From: Aggregatibacter actinomycetemcomitans
Lineage (GTDB): Bacteria; Pseudomonadota; Gammaproteobacteria; Enterobacterales; Pasteurellaceae
Assembly: GCA_017160915.1 (NCBI GenBank)
Contig: JACAWG010000017.1
Location: 62,001-126,000, forward strand
Reading direction: 5' to 3'
Length of the DNA stretch: 64,000 bases
In this document: positions 46,833 through 58,500 of the stretch, piece by piece
How the letters are laid out: each line of letters opens with the position of its first letter
Numbering within the stretch: position 1 is the first letter of the stretch
Program-made: the position numbers and the translations under genes
The notes under the pieces: generated by a model
The model's input: only the letters and a program-made list of their open reading frames with translations
What the model was told of the DNA's origin: nothing
Database searches by the model: none

Positions 46833-47438
46833 TTATTTGGCGGATTTCGCTTTGCGCGCTTTATACCATTTCCAGACAAGGAATACCGCCAAAACGGCAA
46901 CCAGAACATAAATCACCGATTGTCCTTTTTTGATTTGCTCGTGCAACCAATCCAGATTGCTGGCGCCGAAATCGCCTAAATACACCCAAATCGGCACGGA
47001 GATAATGGCGGCGAAGAAATCCAATAAGAGGAAGCGAATGAAACTGACGCGACGGATAATACCGGCAACCATATAAATCGGCGCGCGTAATCCCGGTAAA
47101 AAGCGGGCGACAAATAATACGCGGTTGCCGTATTGATCGAATTTATTACGAACCAAACGCAAGCGTTCCAGGGTTAAGAAGCGACGAATCGGGCGGAAAC
47201 GTAAGATTTTCACGCCATAAATACGACCCAGCCAGTACATGGTGCTGTCGCCCAATAACACGCCGAATAAGCTGACCAGCAACATAACGTGCACATTGGC
47301 ATAGCCCAAACCTGAAATGACACCGCCGGAAACCAAGGTAATATCTTCCGGAATCGGCACGCCAAAGCCACAAATAATCAACACGAATAAAACGGCGAAA
47401 TAACCGTAATCGGTAAAAAAGCTAATTAAAAATTCCAT
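46833..47438 (-). CDS. DedA-family inner-membrane protein
   Basis: A 201-residue membrane protein of the DedA/Tvp38 family, thought to move lipids across the inner membrane. Landmarks: FGVPIPEDITLVSGG near the N-terminus, the GD.. membrane-entrant segment, and FVARFLPGLRAPIYMVAG, the conserved family block with the functional arginines. The basic C-terminal tail follows a final helix. Which of the several DedA paralogues it is cannot be told by eye. Confidence 0.9.
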   Translation of the reverse strand: MEFLISFFTDYGYFAVLFVLIICGFGVPIPEDITLVSGGVISGLGYANVHVMLLVSLFGVLLGDSTMYWLGRIYGVKILRFRPIRRFLTLERLRLVRNKFDQYGNRVLFVARFLPGLRAPIYMVAGIIRRVSFIRFLLLDFFAAIISVPIWVYLGDFGASNLDWLHEQIKKGQSVIYVLVAVLAVFLVWKWYKARKAKSAK

Positions 47439-47524
47439 TACATACTCTTAAAATCGATAAAAAAGAACGCGCTATTTTAGCCTGTTTTTTGTTGTAATAT
47501 CTAGGGAAATTATGGGATTTTAAT

Positions 47525-47651
47525 TTGCTTTACATTTGCGAATTCATTATAATGCACCACCTCAAAGTTCAGACTTTGAGCAAATTTTGTGAAATCGCTG
47601 GGTCGCCTGCGATTTTTTATTTAAATCTTTTTACATAAGAGAACATCAAAA
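47525..47651 (+). promoter_or_regulatory. rplY promoter and structured leader
   Basis: TTGCTT (47525-47530), 17 bases, then TATAAT (47548-47553) predict a start near 47560. The leader opens with hairpin CTCAAAG-TTCAGA-CTTTGAG (47561-47580). It continues with AAATCGC/GCGATTT (47592-47598 and 47609-47615) followed by a T run, which resembles an intrinsic terminator placed before the gene. Autogenous control of rplY through a leader is known in gamma-proteobacteria, and this leader could do the same by attenuation. Confidence 0.65.
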
Positions 47652-47939
47652 ATGGCATTTAAATTTAACGCTGAAGTTCGTACAGCGCAAGGTAAGGGTG
47701 CGAGCCGCCGCCTGCGTCACAACGGTCAAATTCCTGCTATCGTTTACGGTGGTAGCGAAGCGCCGGTTTCCATCATCTTAAATCATGATGATGTAAACAA
47801 TGCACAAGTGCACGATACTTTCTACTCCGACGTGATTACGTTAGTGATCGACGGAAAAGAAGTGGCGGTGAAAGTGCAAGCAATGCAACGTCACCCGTTC
47901 AAACCAAAATTGGTTCACGTTGACTTCAAACGTGTTTAA
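47652..47939 (+). CDS. rplY: 50S ribosomal protein L25
   Basis: Short single-domain L25 that binds 5S rRNA. 95 residues (E. coli 94), lacking the CTC extension found in many other bacteria. [21 protein letters not shown] and [21 protein letters not shown] are family signatures. AAGAGAAC ahead of the ATG is a modest ribosome-binding site. It is preceded by a structured leader and followed by a terminator. Confidence 0.98.
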   Translation: MAFKFNAEVRTAQGKGASRRLRHNGQIPAIVYGGSEAPVSIILNHDDVNNAQVHDTFYSDVITLVIDGKEVAVKVQAMQRHPFKPKLVHVDFKRV

Positions 47940-47950
47940 TGATTGATAAA

Positions 47951-47976
47951 ACTCCGGTTATTGCCGGAGTTTTTTC
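47951..47976 (+). terminator. rplY terminator
   Basis: ACTCCGG (47951-47957) pairs with CCGGAGT (47964-47970) around TTATTG, followed by six T residues. Confidence 0.9.
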
Positions 47977-48087
47977 TTTGGGCGGAAATAAAGTTCGGAA
48001 CAAATAATTTTATTCTCTGTCTAAGCCCTCGTATTTTGTCCGTTTATCGGACCGATACTTATCCATAAACTCATAAAGGATTTTAAT

Positions 48088-48696
48088 ATGAACAAATTTA
48101 CTAAAATCAGTGCAACTGCTTTATTTGCCCTTTTCTTAACTGCTTGTGATAAACCGGCAGACAAAGCACCTGATGCCAAACCGGAAGCGGCAGCACAAAC
48201 TCAATCTGCACCGGCGACTGCCGAAGCGGCAAAAACCGATGAAGCGGCTGATTACAAAAAATTAGTGGATTGGAACAAATCTCAAGAGCAAACCCAGCTT
48301 CAAGCACAACAAAAATTCCAACAGGATTTAGTTGCTGCGGTGCAAGCGAAAGATGATAAGAAAGTTCAGGAAGCCATCGATACTTTCAATAAATCCGTAC
48401 AAGAAACCATCGCCAGTTTAGATGCGTTGAATATCAGCGCCGATTCTGTAAAAGCGGTGAAAGAACAAACCAAAAACGTACTTGGTTTAGCCAGCAACCT
48501 ATTGGTTGAACAAGCGAATGTAAGTTTAGCGAACCCGACACCGGAACAACAAAAAACTTACATGGAAAAAGCAGAAAAATTAAGAGATGCGATGTTAGAG
48601 TTACAAAAACAAAGCGTCGCTTTAGAACAAAAATTTAACCCTGCTCCGGCTGCACCTGCGGCAGAACCTGCAGCGCCGGCTCAAGAATCTAAATAA
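48088..48696 (+). CDS. Small alanine/glutamine-rich lipoprotein
   Basis: A 202-residue lipoprotein of unknown function. The signal ends in the lipobox LTAC (cysteine at residue 20). An Ala/Pro/Lys-rich linker (about 25-55) follows, then a predicted helical, possibly coiled-coil body rich in Lys, Gln and Glu (about 55-185), and an Ala/Pro tail (APAAPAAEPAAPAQ). The layout suggests an envelope spacer or adaptor. I recognise no family beyond Pasteurellaceae-type lipoproteins. Confidence 0.85.
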   Translation: MNKFTKISATALFALFLTACDKPADKAPDAKPEAAAQTQSAPATAEAAKTDEAADYKKLVDWNKSQEQTQLQAQQKFQQDLVAAVQAKDDKKVQEAIDTFNKSVQETIASLDALNISADSVKAVKEQTKNVLGLASNLLVEQANVSLANPTPEQQKTYMEKAEKLRDAMLELQKQSVALEQKFNPAPAAPAAEPAAPAQESK

Positions 48697-48709
48697 TTCC
48701 GACCGCAAG

Positions 48710-48746
48710 AAAATCGCCTTATTGTTGACCGATAAGGCGATTTTTT
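48710..48746 (+). terminator. Lipoprotein-gene terminator
   Basis: AAAATCGCCTTAT (48710-48722) pairs with ATAAGGCGATTTT (48732-48744) around a 9-base loop and ends in T residues. Confidence 0.9.
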
Positions 48747-48843
48747 ATTCCTCCAAAGTGCGGTGACAAAAAACAATGTTTTTTAACCCAGTTGAAAGAA
48801 ACCTGCTAAAATAGCAGCGGTTTTGATTTCCCCCGAATGTCCT

Positions 48844-49725
48844 ATGTTAAAAAAAGTTTTTCCTTTGTTGTTTCTGCTGCCTGCCGTTGCCGTGGCGCAA
48901 TCTTATGTGGTGTATGATTTTACCCATAATAAAGTGTTGGAAAGCGGTGCGCCGAATACGGTGCGTCCCATTGCTTCCGTCACCAAATTGATGACGGCAA
49001 ATGTGTTTCTGGAACACAACAAAAATCCCCGCTGTACCGCTTCCATTACCGACGATGATTTTGACTACATTAAAGGTACGCACACCAAATTGCCTAAATA
49101 TACGCCGATTTCCTGCCGTGAATTGCTGAAAATGATGTTGGTGCATTCCGATAATTATGCTGCTCACGCCTTATCCCGTTCCGCCGGTATGACACGCTTA
49201 CAATTTATCGGCAAAATGAATGAAAAAGCCAGACAATTGGGCATGACATCCACCCGTTTCAGCGACAGTTCGGGGTTGTCTAATCATAACGTATCCAGCG
49301 TGATGGATTTGGTGAAACTCACCAAATACTCCATGAAAAAACCGGAAATCAAGGCGTTTTCCAACATTTCCTCCACGTATGTGAAAGCCGGGAAGCGCAA
49401 CGTGTTTGTGAAAAACACCAACAAATTGGTGCGTGATGAAATGTTCAGCGCAGCAATCAATAAAACCGGCTACATTCGCGAATCGGGCTACAATCTGGTG
49501 TTCGTCAATAAAGTGCCTTGCAATAATCGTGCCACCATCGGCGTGATTAGCCTGAATAACAGTTCTTCGGCATACCGTTCCAGTTTTACCAAAAACAAAC
49601 TGGAAAAATACGGTTGTACCGCATTAAACAGCAAGGTGCTGCGAGACTTTGTGGATGATATGCAGTATGAAGAGGGCTATGACGAAGCCGGAATGGACGA
49701 ATTAATCCGAAAAGTGGCGGGCTAG
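48844..49725 (+). CDS. pbpG: D-alanyl-D-alanine endopeptidase (PBP7 type)
   Basis: Low-molecular-weight penicillin-binding protein that cuts DD-crosslinks in peptidoglycan. 293 residues from ATG 48844 with a signal peptide (KKVFPLLFLLPAVAVA). The three active-site motifs are SVTK (SxxK), SDN (SxN) and KTG (INKTGYIRES). An extended -10 box TGCTAAAAT (48804-48812) lies upstream. DacB or DacA-like carboxypeptidases are longer and carry a C-terminal domain, which this lacks. Confidence 0.92.
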   Translation: MLKKVFPLLFLLPAVAVAQSYVVYDFTHNKVLESGAPNTVRPIASVTKLMTANVFLEHNKNPRCTASITDDDFDYIKGTHTKLPKYTPISCRELLKMMLVHSDNYAAHALSRSAGMTRLQFIGKMNEKARQLGMTSTRFSDSSGLSNHNVSSVMDLVKLTKYSMKKPEIKAFSNISSTYVKAGKRNVFVKNTNKLVRDEMFSAAINKTGYIRESGYNLVFVNKVPCNNRATIGVISLNNSSSAYRSSFTKNKLEKYGCTALNSKVLRDFVDDMQYEEGYDEAGMDELIRKVAG

Positions 49726-49902
49726 AAAGGGATCTTCCGCCGCTTTTTTAGCGATTTTTATAAAATCGTTATCTTAAAAAGAAAACCGTTATAAATTCTT
49801 CAAATTTTCACCGCACTTGCTATTTTCAAGCTGTTAGAACGATCAAAATCCTGTATAATCTCAGCAATTTTTTGTTTAAATAATGCATTGTGAGATCCCT
49901 TA

Positions 49903-51231
49903 ATGCTTGAAACATCACAAACAATTCCCGAACTGGTTTCATGGGCGAAAGAACGCGAATTTTCGTTGAATTTACCCACCGATCGTCTGGCGTTTTTATT
50001 GGCGATTGCCATTTATAATAACGAACGTTTTGACGGTGAAATGATCGAATCGGATCTGGTGGACATTTTTCGCCACGTTTCCGGCGCCTTTGAACAATCT
50101 CAGGAAACCATTGCCACCCGCGCCAATAACGCCATTAACGAATTGGTAAAACAGCGCTTTCTTAATCGCTTCAGCAGTGAATTTACCGAAGGTTTGGCGA
50201 TTTACCGCTTAACCCCGCTGGGTGTCGGCGTGTCCGATTATTACATTCGTCAACGCGAATTTTCCGCCTTACGCCTTTCCGTTCAGCTTTCCATTGTCGC
50301 CGATGAAATTCAACGCGCCTCCGACGCCGCCGAAGAAGACGGCGATGAACATTATTGGCGTCGTAACGTGTTTGCGCCGTTAAAATATTCCGTAGCGGAA
50401 ATTTTCGACAGCATCGATTTGTCGCAACGCATTATGGACGAAAACCAGCAGAGCATTAAGGATGAAATTGCCGAGTTGTTAACCAAAGACTGGCAGGCGG
50501 CGATTTCCAGTTGTGAACAATTATTAGACGAAACCTCGGGCAATTTACGGGAATTGCAAGACACCCTCAATGCCGCCGGCGACAAATTGCAGGCGCAGTT
50601 ACTGCGCATTCAGGATTGCGTTATCGGGCGCGGTGAATTGTATTTTATTGATGAACTGATCACCAATTTACAAGCGAAACTAGACCGCATTATCAGCTGG
50701 GGACAACAAGCCATTGATTTGTGGATCGGCTACGACCGCCATGTACACAAGTTTATCCGTACCGCTATCGACATGGATAAAAATCGGGTCTTCTCACAGC
50801 GTTTACGCAATTCCATTCATAATTATTTCGAGCATCCGTGGTTTTTATGGACAGCACAGGCAGAGCGTTTGGTGGATTTGCGCGACGAAGAACTGGCGCT
50901 GCGCGAAGAAGATGCGCTGGGCGAACTGCCGGAAGAGTTGCAATATGAATCCCTGGCGGATATTCGCGAGCAGATTGTGGAGCATATGCAAACCTTGCTT
51001 ATTGATTACCGCGAACATCAACGTCCGATTAATTTGAGCATGGTATTAAAACAACAACTGGAAAGTTATCCGTTGTCGCAACATTTCGATGTGGCGCGGA
51101 TTATCGTGGATCAAGCGGTGCGTCTGGGCATGGCAAGCGCCGATTTAAGCGGTATTTATCCGATTTGGGAAAGCATTAACGAGCGCGGCGCGGAAGTGCA
51201 GGCGAATGTTATTGATGAATATAAAAGCTAA
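49903..51231 (+). CDS. mukF: Chromosome condensin subunit MukF
   Basis: Kleisin of the MukBEF complex that compacts the chromosome. 442 residues (E. coli 440). N-terminal winged-helix dimer domain ([40 protein letters not shown]), central helical and coiled-coil region, and C-terminal winged helix that binds the MukB head. A TATAAT box at 49854-49859 lies about 45 bases upstream. Unlike in E. coli, mukE does not follow directly: a dyad and the Aas-type gene intervene. Confidence 0.97.
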   Translation: MLETSQTIPELVSWAKEREFSLNLPTDRLAFLLAIAIYNNERFDGEMIESDLVDIFRHVSGAFEQSQETIATRANNAINELVKQRFLNRFSSEFTEGLAIYRLTPLGVGVSDYYIRQREFSALRLSVQLSIVADEIQRASDAAEEDGDEHYWRRNVFAPLKYSVAEIFDSIDLSQRIMDENQQSIKDEIAELLTKDWQAAISSCEQLLDETSGNLRELQDTLNAAGDKLQAQLLRIQDCVIGRGELYFIDELITNLQAKLDRIISWGQQAIDLWIGYDRHVHKFIRTAIDMDKNRVFSQRLRNSIHNYFEHPWFLWTAQAERLVDLRDEELALREEDALGELPEELQYESLADIREQIVEHMQTLLIDYREHQRPINLSMVLKQQLESYPLSQHFDVARIIVDQAVRLGMASADLSGIYPIWESINERGAEVQANVIDEYKS

Positions 51232-51304
51232 AAAAGTGCGGTAGTTTTTAAAAACGTTTTTAAGGGAGAACAAAAAAACGCGTAAAATTCCGACCGCACT
51301 TTTT
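51231..51304. terminator. Paired uptake-sequence dyad after mukF
   Basis: AAAAAGTGCGGT at 51231-51242 and ACCGCACTTTTT at 51293-51304 flank an inner ACGTTTTT/AAAAAAACG pair. It starts at the mukF stop codon and would reduce read-through from mukF into the next three genes. Confidence 0.75.
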
Positions 51305-51332
51305 GATAAAAACGAATCAATATAAGGAAAAT

Positions 51333-54300
51333 ATGAAAGAATTACTTAAAATCCGTGGCTTTTTACCTTATCTTGCCATTGCATTTTTAAATGCGGGTGT
51401 GGATTTAGCGCATAAAATTACTATTCAAAACGTGCTGTTAAAAAGTTTCGACGGCGATACGTTGGTGGTGTTGACCGCTTTAGTCAACGCTATGATTCTG
51501 CTACCTTTCGTGTTTTTATTTTCACCCGCCGGATTTATTAACGACAAATATTCCCAAACGAAAGTCATTCGTTATGCCGCCGTCGCCGGCGTGTTGATTT
51601 CCTTTGCGATTTTCCTCAGCTACTTTTTCGGCGCATTTGAACTTGCTTTCCTGCTGACCTTGATTCTGGCGGCGCAAAGTGCGGTCTATTCTCCCGCCAA
51701 ATACGGGATTATCAAATCCATTGTGGGCACGGAAAATCTGGGCGCCGCCAACGGTATCATTCAAGCCTTAACCATCGTGGCGATTTTATTCAGTTCCTTT
51801 GCCTTCTCTTATCTTTTTGAAGCCATTTATGTGGCGGGCGACAACCCGGCAGATATTCTTTCCAGCATTTATGTGATCGGTTTCTTAATGGTGATTTTCA
51901 GTGCATTTGAAGCGGTTTTCGCCTTTAGATTACCATATTTCCCACCGGTAGAAAGTGAACAACAAACGCAATTCAGCGGCAAAAAATATTTCTCTTTAAG
52001 CTACCTAAGAGAAAACATGAAATTGGTACGTGCCGATAAAAACATCTGGTTGAGCATTGTCGGATTAAGTATTTTCTGGGGTGTTTCACAGGTGATCGTG
52101 GCGGCGTTTCCGGCGCATTACAAAATGCTGTTTAACGATGACAACGCGTTAATTATCCAAATGATTTTAGCCGTCAGCGGCATCGGTTTAATTGTCGGTT
52201 CCTACATTGCGGGCGCCATGTCCAAACACCATATTGAATTAGGCATTGTCCCCCTCGGTGCGTTAGGTTTGTTTGTTTCCTTATTTTTCCTGGCGTCTTC
52301 CGGCAATGCGCTGTTGATTAGTTTCTGTTCTTTCTGTTTCGGTTTATTCGGCGGATTATTTATCGTGCCGCTCAATGCCACCATTCAATTCTTCGCGCCG
52401 GAAGCCAAAATGGGCAAAATTATTGCCGGCAATAACTTCATACAAAACATCGCTATGATTGGCTTCTTGCTGTTAAGCATCGCGTTTGTTTATGCGGATA
52501 TTTCCACCACCGGCTTATTTATTTTCGTTTCCGTAGTCTGTTTTGTCGGTTCCTTGTATGCCATTTTGCAATTGCCGCATTTATTCACCCGTTTATTTTT
52601 ATTGTTATTCCTAAAAACCGGCTATCGTTTTCATGTGGAAGGCTTGAAGAATTTACCGCAAAGCGGCGGTGTATTGTTATTGGGCAACCATATCAGCTGG
52701 ATCGACTGGTTAGTGCTGCAAGCCGCCAGCCCGCGCGCCATTAAATTCGTGATGTATCGCGGCATTTACAACAAATGGTATCTCACCTGGATTTTCAAAT
52801 TCTTCAAAGTGATTCCTATCGGCGCGGGTTCCAGCAAGGAAAGCATCGAAGCCATTCGTCAATATTTGGAAAACGGCGAAGTGGTGGCGTTGTTCCCGGA
52901 AGGGCATATCAGCTATAACGGACAAATTAACGAATTCCAACGCGGCTACGAATTAAGCATTAAAGAATGGCAAGATGTATGCGTCGTGCCGTTTTATTTG
53001 CGTGGTTTGTGGGGTTCCAGCTTTTCCCGTGCGGACGAGCATTATAAAGAACTCACCAAACAACGCGGTAAACGCGACATTATCGTGGCATTCGGTAAAC
53101 CGATTCGCGAGTTTATCGATCATGTTGCCATGAAACAAAAAGTGGTGGAGTTATCATTTTCTTCTTGGGAAAGTTTTATTTCCCGTCAACAACCGTTGAC
53201 CCATTATTGGCTGGAAATGGCTAAAAGCAATTTATTCCGCGAATGCGTTGCCGATAGCATGGGCACGGAACTGACCAATGGGAAATTTCTCAGTGCCGTA
53301 TTGTTATTCAGTAAGCTGTTTAAACAAACGCTGAATAACGAGAAAAATATCGGTGTATTATTGCCAAGCTCTGCCATGGGTGCCATCGTGAATATGGCGT
53401 TATTTGTGAACGGTAAAGTGCCGGTGAATCTGAATTACACCTTAAGCGAACAAAGTATGGCGTTGGCACTGAAAAAAGCCAACATTCAACAGGTGATTAC
53501 TTCCGAAAAATTCCTCGCGAAATTAACCGGCAAAGGCTTTGATTATCAGGCGCTGCTTGCCGACAAAGCGGTGATGATGGAAACATTAGGTAAGTCTATC
53601 GGCAAGACACAAAAAACGCTGGCATTTTTGACCGCACTTTTTGTCCCGGCGGGCTGGATTAAATTACTGAATTTTGCCGATGTAAGCCTGAACGACACCG
53701 CAACGATCTTATTCAGCAGCGGCAGTGAAGGGGTGCCGAAAGGCATTGAATTAACCCATAAAAATTTATTAACCAACATTCGTCAAATCAGTGACTTATT
53801 GAATTTCAGAAAAGACGATGTGATTTTAAATTCCTTGCCGATTTTCCATTCTTTCGGGTTAACCGTGACAACGTTACTTCCGTTATGTGAAGGGGTGAAA
53901 ATGGTGAGTGTGCCCGATCCGACGGACGGCGCCGCTGTGGGCAAAATGGCGGCGCGCCATAATGCCAGCATTTTATTCGGCACTTCAACGTTTTTCCGTC
54001 TGTACAATCGAAATAAAAAATTGCACCCGCTAATGTTCCAAAATATCCGAATGGTGGTTGCAGGCGCGGAAAAACTGAAAGCGGACGTAAAAGAAGCGTT
54101 CCGTTTGAAATTCGGCTTAGACATTTATGAAGGCTACGGCACCACAGAAACTGCGCCGGTTGCGGCGGTGAATATGCCGAATATTCTGGAAAAAGAAACC
54201 TTAAAAGAACTGACCTTTAATAAGCAGGGTTCCGTCGGCTTACCGTTGCCGGGCACCATTATTAAAATTGTGGATCCGGAAAGCCTGCGGGAACTTGCTA

Positions 54301-54794
54301 CCGGTGAAGACGGTTTAATTTTAATCGGCGGTGGACAGGTAATGAAAGGCTACTTGAACGATGCCGAGAAAACCGCCGAAGTGATTGCCGAAATCGACGG
54401 TGTGCGTTATTACAAGACAGGCGACAAAGGGCATATTGACGAAAACGGTTTTATTACTATCGTTGACCGTTATTCCCGCTTTGCTAAAGTCGGCGGCGAA
54501 ATGATTAGTTTAGGCAGTGTTGAAGAACAAATTGCGCAGGTTTTAAATGATGAGGTGCAATTTACCGCCGCCAACGTGCCGAATGAGAAAAAAGGCGAAG
54601 CCGTGGTGCTTTTAGTGAAAACCGAATTGGATATTAATGCGGTCGTGGATACCTTAAAAAATTCAGCTATACCGCCGTTAATGCAACCGTCTTTTGTCTT
54701 TAAAGTGGATGAAATCCCGACCTTGGCAAGCGGTAAGGTGGATTTCAAAGGGGCGAAAAAACTCGCCACCACATTGGTGCAACATAACGAATAA
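51333..54794 (+). CDS. aas: LplT-Aas fusion: lysophospholipid transporter, acyltransferase and acyl-ACP synthetase
   Basis: An 1153-residue three-part protein for phospholipid repair. Residues 1 to about 410 are a 12-helix major-facilitator carrier like LplT, which flips lysophospholipids inward. About 430-620 is a PlsC-type acyltransferase (NHISWID at 452-458, then FPEGHIS). About 640-1150 is an AMP-forming acyl-ACP synthetase ([14 protein letters not shown] at 791-804, YEGYGTTE near 932). E. coli carries LplT and Aas as separate adjacent genes. ATG 51333 is chosen after AAGGAA; an upstream in-frame TTG is less likely. The gene sits between mukF and mukE, only 20 bases before mukE. Two uptake words lie within it. 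Confidence 0.93.
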   Translation: MKELLKIRGFLPYLAIAFLNAGVDLAHKITIQNVLLKSFDGDTLVVLTALVNAMILLPFVFLFSPAGFINDKYSQTKVIRYAAVAGVLISFAIFLSYFFGAFELAFLLTLILAAQSAVYSPAKYGIIKSIVGTENLGAANGIIQALTIVAILFSSFAFSYLFEAIYVAGDNPADILSSIYVIGFLMVIFSAFEAVFAFRLPYFPPVESEQQTQFSGKKYFSLSYLRENMKLVRADKNIWLSIVGLSIFWGVSQVIVAAFPAHYKMLFNDDNALIIQMILAVSGIGLIVGSYIAGAMSKHHIELGIVPLGALGLFVSLFFLASSGNALLISFCSFCFGLFGGLFIVPLNATIQFFAPEAKMGKIIAGNNFIQNIAMIGFLLLSIAFVYADISTTGLFIFVSVVCFVGSLYAILQLPHLFTRLFLLLFLKTGYRFHVEGLKNLPQSGGVLLLGNHISWIDWLVLQAASPRAIKFVMYRGIYNKWYLTWIFKFFKVIPIGAGSSKESIEAIRQYLENGEVVALFPEGHISYNGQINEFQRGYELSIKEWQDVCVVPFYLRGLWGSSFSRADEHYKELTKQRGKRDIIVAFGKPIREFIDHVAMKQKVVELSFSSWESFISRQQPLTHYWLEMAKSNLFRECVADSMGTELTNGKFLSAVLLFSKLFKQTLNNEKNIGVLLPSSAMGAIVNMALFVNGKVPVNLNYTLSEQSMALALKKANIQQVITSEKFLAKLTGKGFDYQALLADKAVMMETLGKSIGKTQKTLAFLTALFVPAGWIKLLNFADVSLNDTATILFSSGSEGVPKGIELTHKNLLTNIRQISDLLNFRKDDVILNSLPIFHSFGLTVTTLLPLCEGVKMVSVPDPTDGAAVGKMAARHNASILFGTSTFFRLYNRNKKLHPLMFQNIRMVVAGAEKLKADVKEAFRLKFGLDIYEGYGTTETAPVAAVNMPNILEKETLKELTFNKQGSVGLPLPGTIIKIVDPESLRELATGEDGLILIGGGQVMKGYLNDAEKTAEVIAEIDGVRYYKTGDKGHIDENGFITIVDRYSRFAKVGGEMISLGSVEEQIAQVLNDEVQFTAANVPNEKKGEAVVLLVKTELDINAVVDTLKNSAIPPLMQPSFVFKVDEIPTLASGKVDFKGAKKLATTLVQHNE

Positions 54795-54814
54795 ACACAA
54801 AACAGAGAAACAAC

Positions 54815-55555
54815 ATGACAGAAAATAACCTAGATGTAATTTCCCCGAAATTGGCAGCCGCCATTGCCAATCCGTTATTTCCGGCTGTGGATAGCCAATT
54901 GCGTTCCGGTAAACATATCGGCACGGAACATTTGGATAACCACGCCTTTTTATTAGATTTTCAATCGGAGCTGGATTTGTTTTATCGTCGTTATAACGTG
55001 GAACTTATCCGTGCGCCGGAAGGTTTTTTCTATTTACGCCCGAAAGCGACGACATTAATCGCCCGCTCCGTGTTAACGGAATTGGAAATGTTGGTGGGTA
55101 AAGTGTTGTGTTATTTGTATTTAAGCCCGGAACGCTTGGCGCAGCAGGGGATTTTCAGCACGCAGGAAGTGTATGACGAGTTGCTGAATTTAGCCGATGA
55201 AAGCAAATTGCTGAAGGCGGTGAATCAGCGTTCCAGCGGTTCTGATTTGGATAAGCAAAAATTAGCGGAAAAAGTGCGGGCGGCAATCGGTCGTTTGCGC
55301 CGTTTGGGTATGATTTACACCGTAGGCGAGCCGAATAGCGGTAAATTTACCATTTCCGAATCCGTATTCCGCTTTGGCGCGGAAGTGCGTGCCGGCGATG
55401 ATCCGATTGAAGCGCAATTACGTTTAATTCGCGATGGTGAGGCGGCAACCCCGCAATCCTTACAGGCAGAAAAGCAGGCGTTACAAAATGATGCCGAAAA
55501 CAGCGAAAATGATGCGGAAGTTGAAGAAGAATTCGTAGAAGAGGAACAAGAATAA
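54815..55555 (+). CDS. mukE: Chromosome condensin subunit MukE
   Basis: Accessory subunit bridging MukF and MukB. 246 residues (E. coli 234), two winged-helix domains ([42 protein letters not shown]). The C-terminus is an acidic tail ([16 protein letters not shown]), longer than in E. coli. The stop overlaps the mukB start as TAATG, so these two are translationally coupled. The nearest upstream gene is the Aas-type fusion. Confidence 0.97.
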   Translation: MTENNLDVISPKLAAAIANPLFPAVDSQLRSGKHIGTEHLDNHAFLLDFQSELDLFYRRYNVELIRAPEGFFYLRPKATTLIARSVLTELEMLVGKVLCYLYLSPERLAQQGIFSTQEVYDELLNLADESKLLKAVNQRSSGSDLDKQKLAEKVRAAIGRLRRLGMIYTVGEPNSGKFTISESVFRFGAEVRAGDDPIEAQLRLIRDGEAATPQSLQAEKQALQNDAENSENDAEVEEEFVEEEQE

Positions 55556-58500
55556 TGACTGAAGAATTATCCCTGGAAAATGATGTAATGGATACGGCGG
55601 CTGAAACCGCGCCTGTTATCTTTAGCCAAAACAGTGGGGTAGAACGCGGTAAATTCCGTTCTCTAACGCTCATCAACTGGAACGGTTTTTTCGCCCGCAC
55701 CTTTGATTTGGACGAATTGGTTACCACCTTATCGGGCGGTAACGGTGCCGGTAAATCCACTACCATGGCGGGATTTGTGACGGCGTTAATTCCCGATTTA
55801 ACTTTATTGCATTTCCGCAACACCACGGAAGCCGGGGCAACCAGCGGTTCACGTGATAAAGGCTTGCACGGGAAATTGCGTCCTGGCGTTTGTTATGCCG
55901 CGCTGGACACCATTAACTCCCGTCATCAACGTGTGATCGTCGGCGTGCGTTTGCAACAGGTGGCGGGACGCGACAAGAAAGTGGATTTAAAAACCTTCTC
56001 TATTCAAGGCGTAGAATTATCGGTAAATCCGACCGCACTTTTCACCGAAACCATCAATGAACGTCAAGCCCGCGTACTGACTTTAAATGAATTAAAAGAC
56101 AAAGTGGAACTGGGCGGTGCGCAATTTAAGCAATACCATTCCATCACCGATTACCACGGCATGATGTTCGACTTGGGGATCATTCCGAAACGCTTACGTT
56201 CTTCTTCCGATCGCAGCAAATTCTACAAACTCATTGAAGCCTCGTTATACGGCGGTATTTCCAGTGCTATTACCCGTTCTTTGCGGGATTACTTGTTGCC
56301 GGAAAACCTCGGCGTGAAAAAAGCCTTCCAAGACATGGAAAGCGCTTTGCGTGAAAACCGCATGACGCTGGAAGCCATTAAAGTGACCCAAGCGGATCGC
56401 GATTTATTCAAGCATTTAATCACCGAGTCCACCAATTATGTAGCGGCGGATTACATGCGCAACGCCAACGAGCGCCGTGGCAACATCGAAAGCGCGTTAA
56501 ATTTCCGTCAGGAGTGGTATAAAGCCAAATCCGAACAGGATTTATCGCAACATCGCTTGGTGGATTTAAGCCGTGAAGCTGCCGAATTGGCGGAAAATGA
56601 AAAAACCTTGGAAGTGGATCACCAAAGCGCGCTAGATCATTTGAATTTAGTGTTGAATGCCTTACGCCATCAGGAAAAAATTTCCCGCTATCAGGAAGAT
56701 GTCAGTGAACTGACCGAGCGTTTGGAAGAGCAAAAAATGGTGGTGGAAACTGCCAATGAGCAGTTAGAAGAAAGCCAGGCGCAATTTGAACAAACGGAAC
56801 AGGAAGTGGATAATCTGCGTTCGCAATTGGCGGATTATCAACAGGCATTAGATGCGCAACAAACCCGCGCATTGCAATATCAACAAGCCATTCAAGCCTT
56901 AGAAAAAGCCAAAACGTTGTGCGGTTTGGCGGATTTAGCCGTGAAAAATGTGGATGTTTATCACGAAGAATTTGAAGCGCAAGCAGACGTGCTGACGGAT
57001 AAAGTGCTTGAACTTGAACAAAAAATGTCTATTTCCGAGGCGGCAAAAACACAATTCGACAAAGCCTACCAATTGGTTTGCAAAATCGCCGGCGATGTGC
57101 CGCGTTCCGCCGCTTGGGAGAGTGCGAAAGAATTGCTGCGCGAATATCCGACCCAGAAACTGCAAGCACAACAAACACCACAATTACGCGCCAAATTACA
57201 TGAGTTGGAACAGCGTCTGAATCAACAACAAAGTGCGGTCAGATTATTAAAAGATTTTAATCAACGTGCGAACCAGAACTTAGAAACGGCGGACGAATTA
57301 GAAGCATTTTACGGCGAGCAAGATGCCTTAATTGAGGATTTGTCGGCTGAACTTTCGGACTTAGTGGAGCAGCGTTCAACCCTGCGCCAAAAACGTGAAA
57401 ATTTGACCGCACTTTATGAGGAAAACGCCCGTAAAGCGCCGGCATGGCTCACGGCGCAAGCTGCCTTGGAACGATTGCAAGATCAAAGCGGTGAACAATT
57501 TACCGACAGCCAGGACGTGATGAATTTCATGCAGGTGCAGTTGGTTAAAGAACGTGAATTCACCATGGAGCGCGATCAGCTTGAGTTACAGCGCCAGCAA
57601 CTAGACGAACAAATCAGCCGTTTAAGCCAACCGGACGGTTCCGAAGATGCCCGTTTGAATGTGCTGGCGGAACGTTTCGGCGGCGTGTTACTGTCCGAAT
57701 TGTATGATGATGTGCCGATTGAAGACGCACCTTATTTCTCCGCTTTATACGGCCCGGCGCGCCATGCCATTGTGGTGCGCGATTTAGCGGCGGTAAAAGA
57801 ACAACTTGCCAATCTGGAAGATTGTCCGGAAGATTTGTATCTCATCGAAGGTGATCCAGCGGCATTTGACGACAGCGTACTTTCCGCGCAGGAACTGGAA
57901 CTGGGCGTTGTGGTACAGGTATCCGATCGTGAATTGCGTTATTCCAAATTCCCGGAAATTCCGTTATTCGGTCGCGCCGCCCGTGAAAAACATTTGGAAG
58001 AGTTGCAGGCAAAACGTGAGGAAGTCGCAGAACAGTATGCGCAACGCGCGTTTGACGTACAAAAATGTCAACGTTTACACGAACATTTCAGCCAATTCGT
58101 CGGTTTACATTTAGCGTTGGCGTTCCAGGATAATCCGGAACAGGTCATGGCGCAGACCAATCAGCAACGCAATGAAATTGAACGTGAATTAAATCAATTA
58201 TTGACCGGCGAACAGCAAATTCGTATTCGTTTGGATGATGCGAAAGAGCGTATGCAGTTGTTAAATAAATTAATTCCGCAATTACCATTACTGGCGGATG
58301 ACAGTCTGACCGATCGCATTGAAGAATGCCGTGAACAGCTGGATTTAGCCGAACAGGATGAATTATTTATCCGTCAACACGGCGTCACGTTGTCACAATT
58401 AGAACCCATTGCGAATACCTTGCAAAGCGATCCAGAGAATTATGAGCACTTAAAAGCCGATTATGAGCAAGCCATTCAACTGCAAAAACAGGTGCAACAA

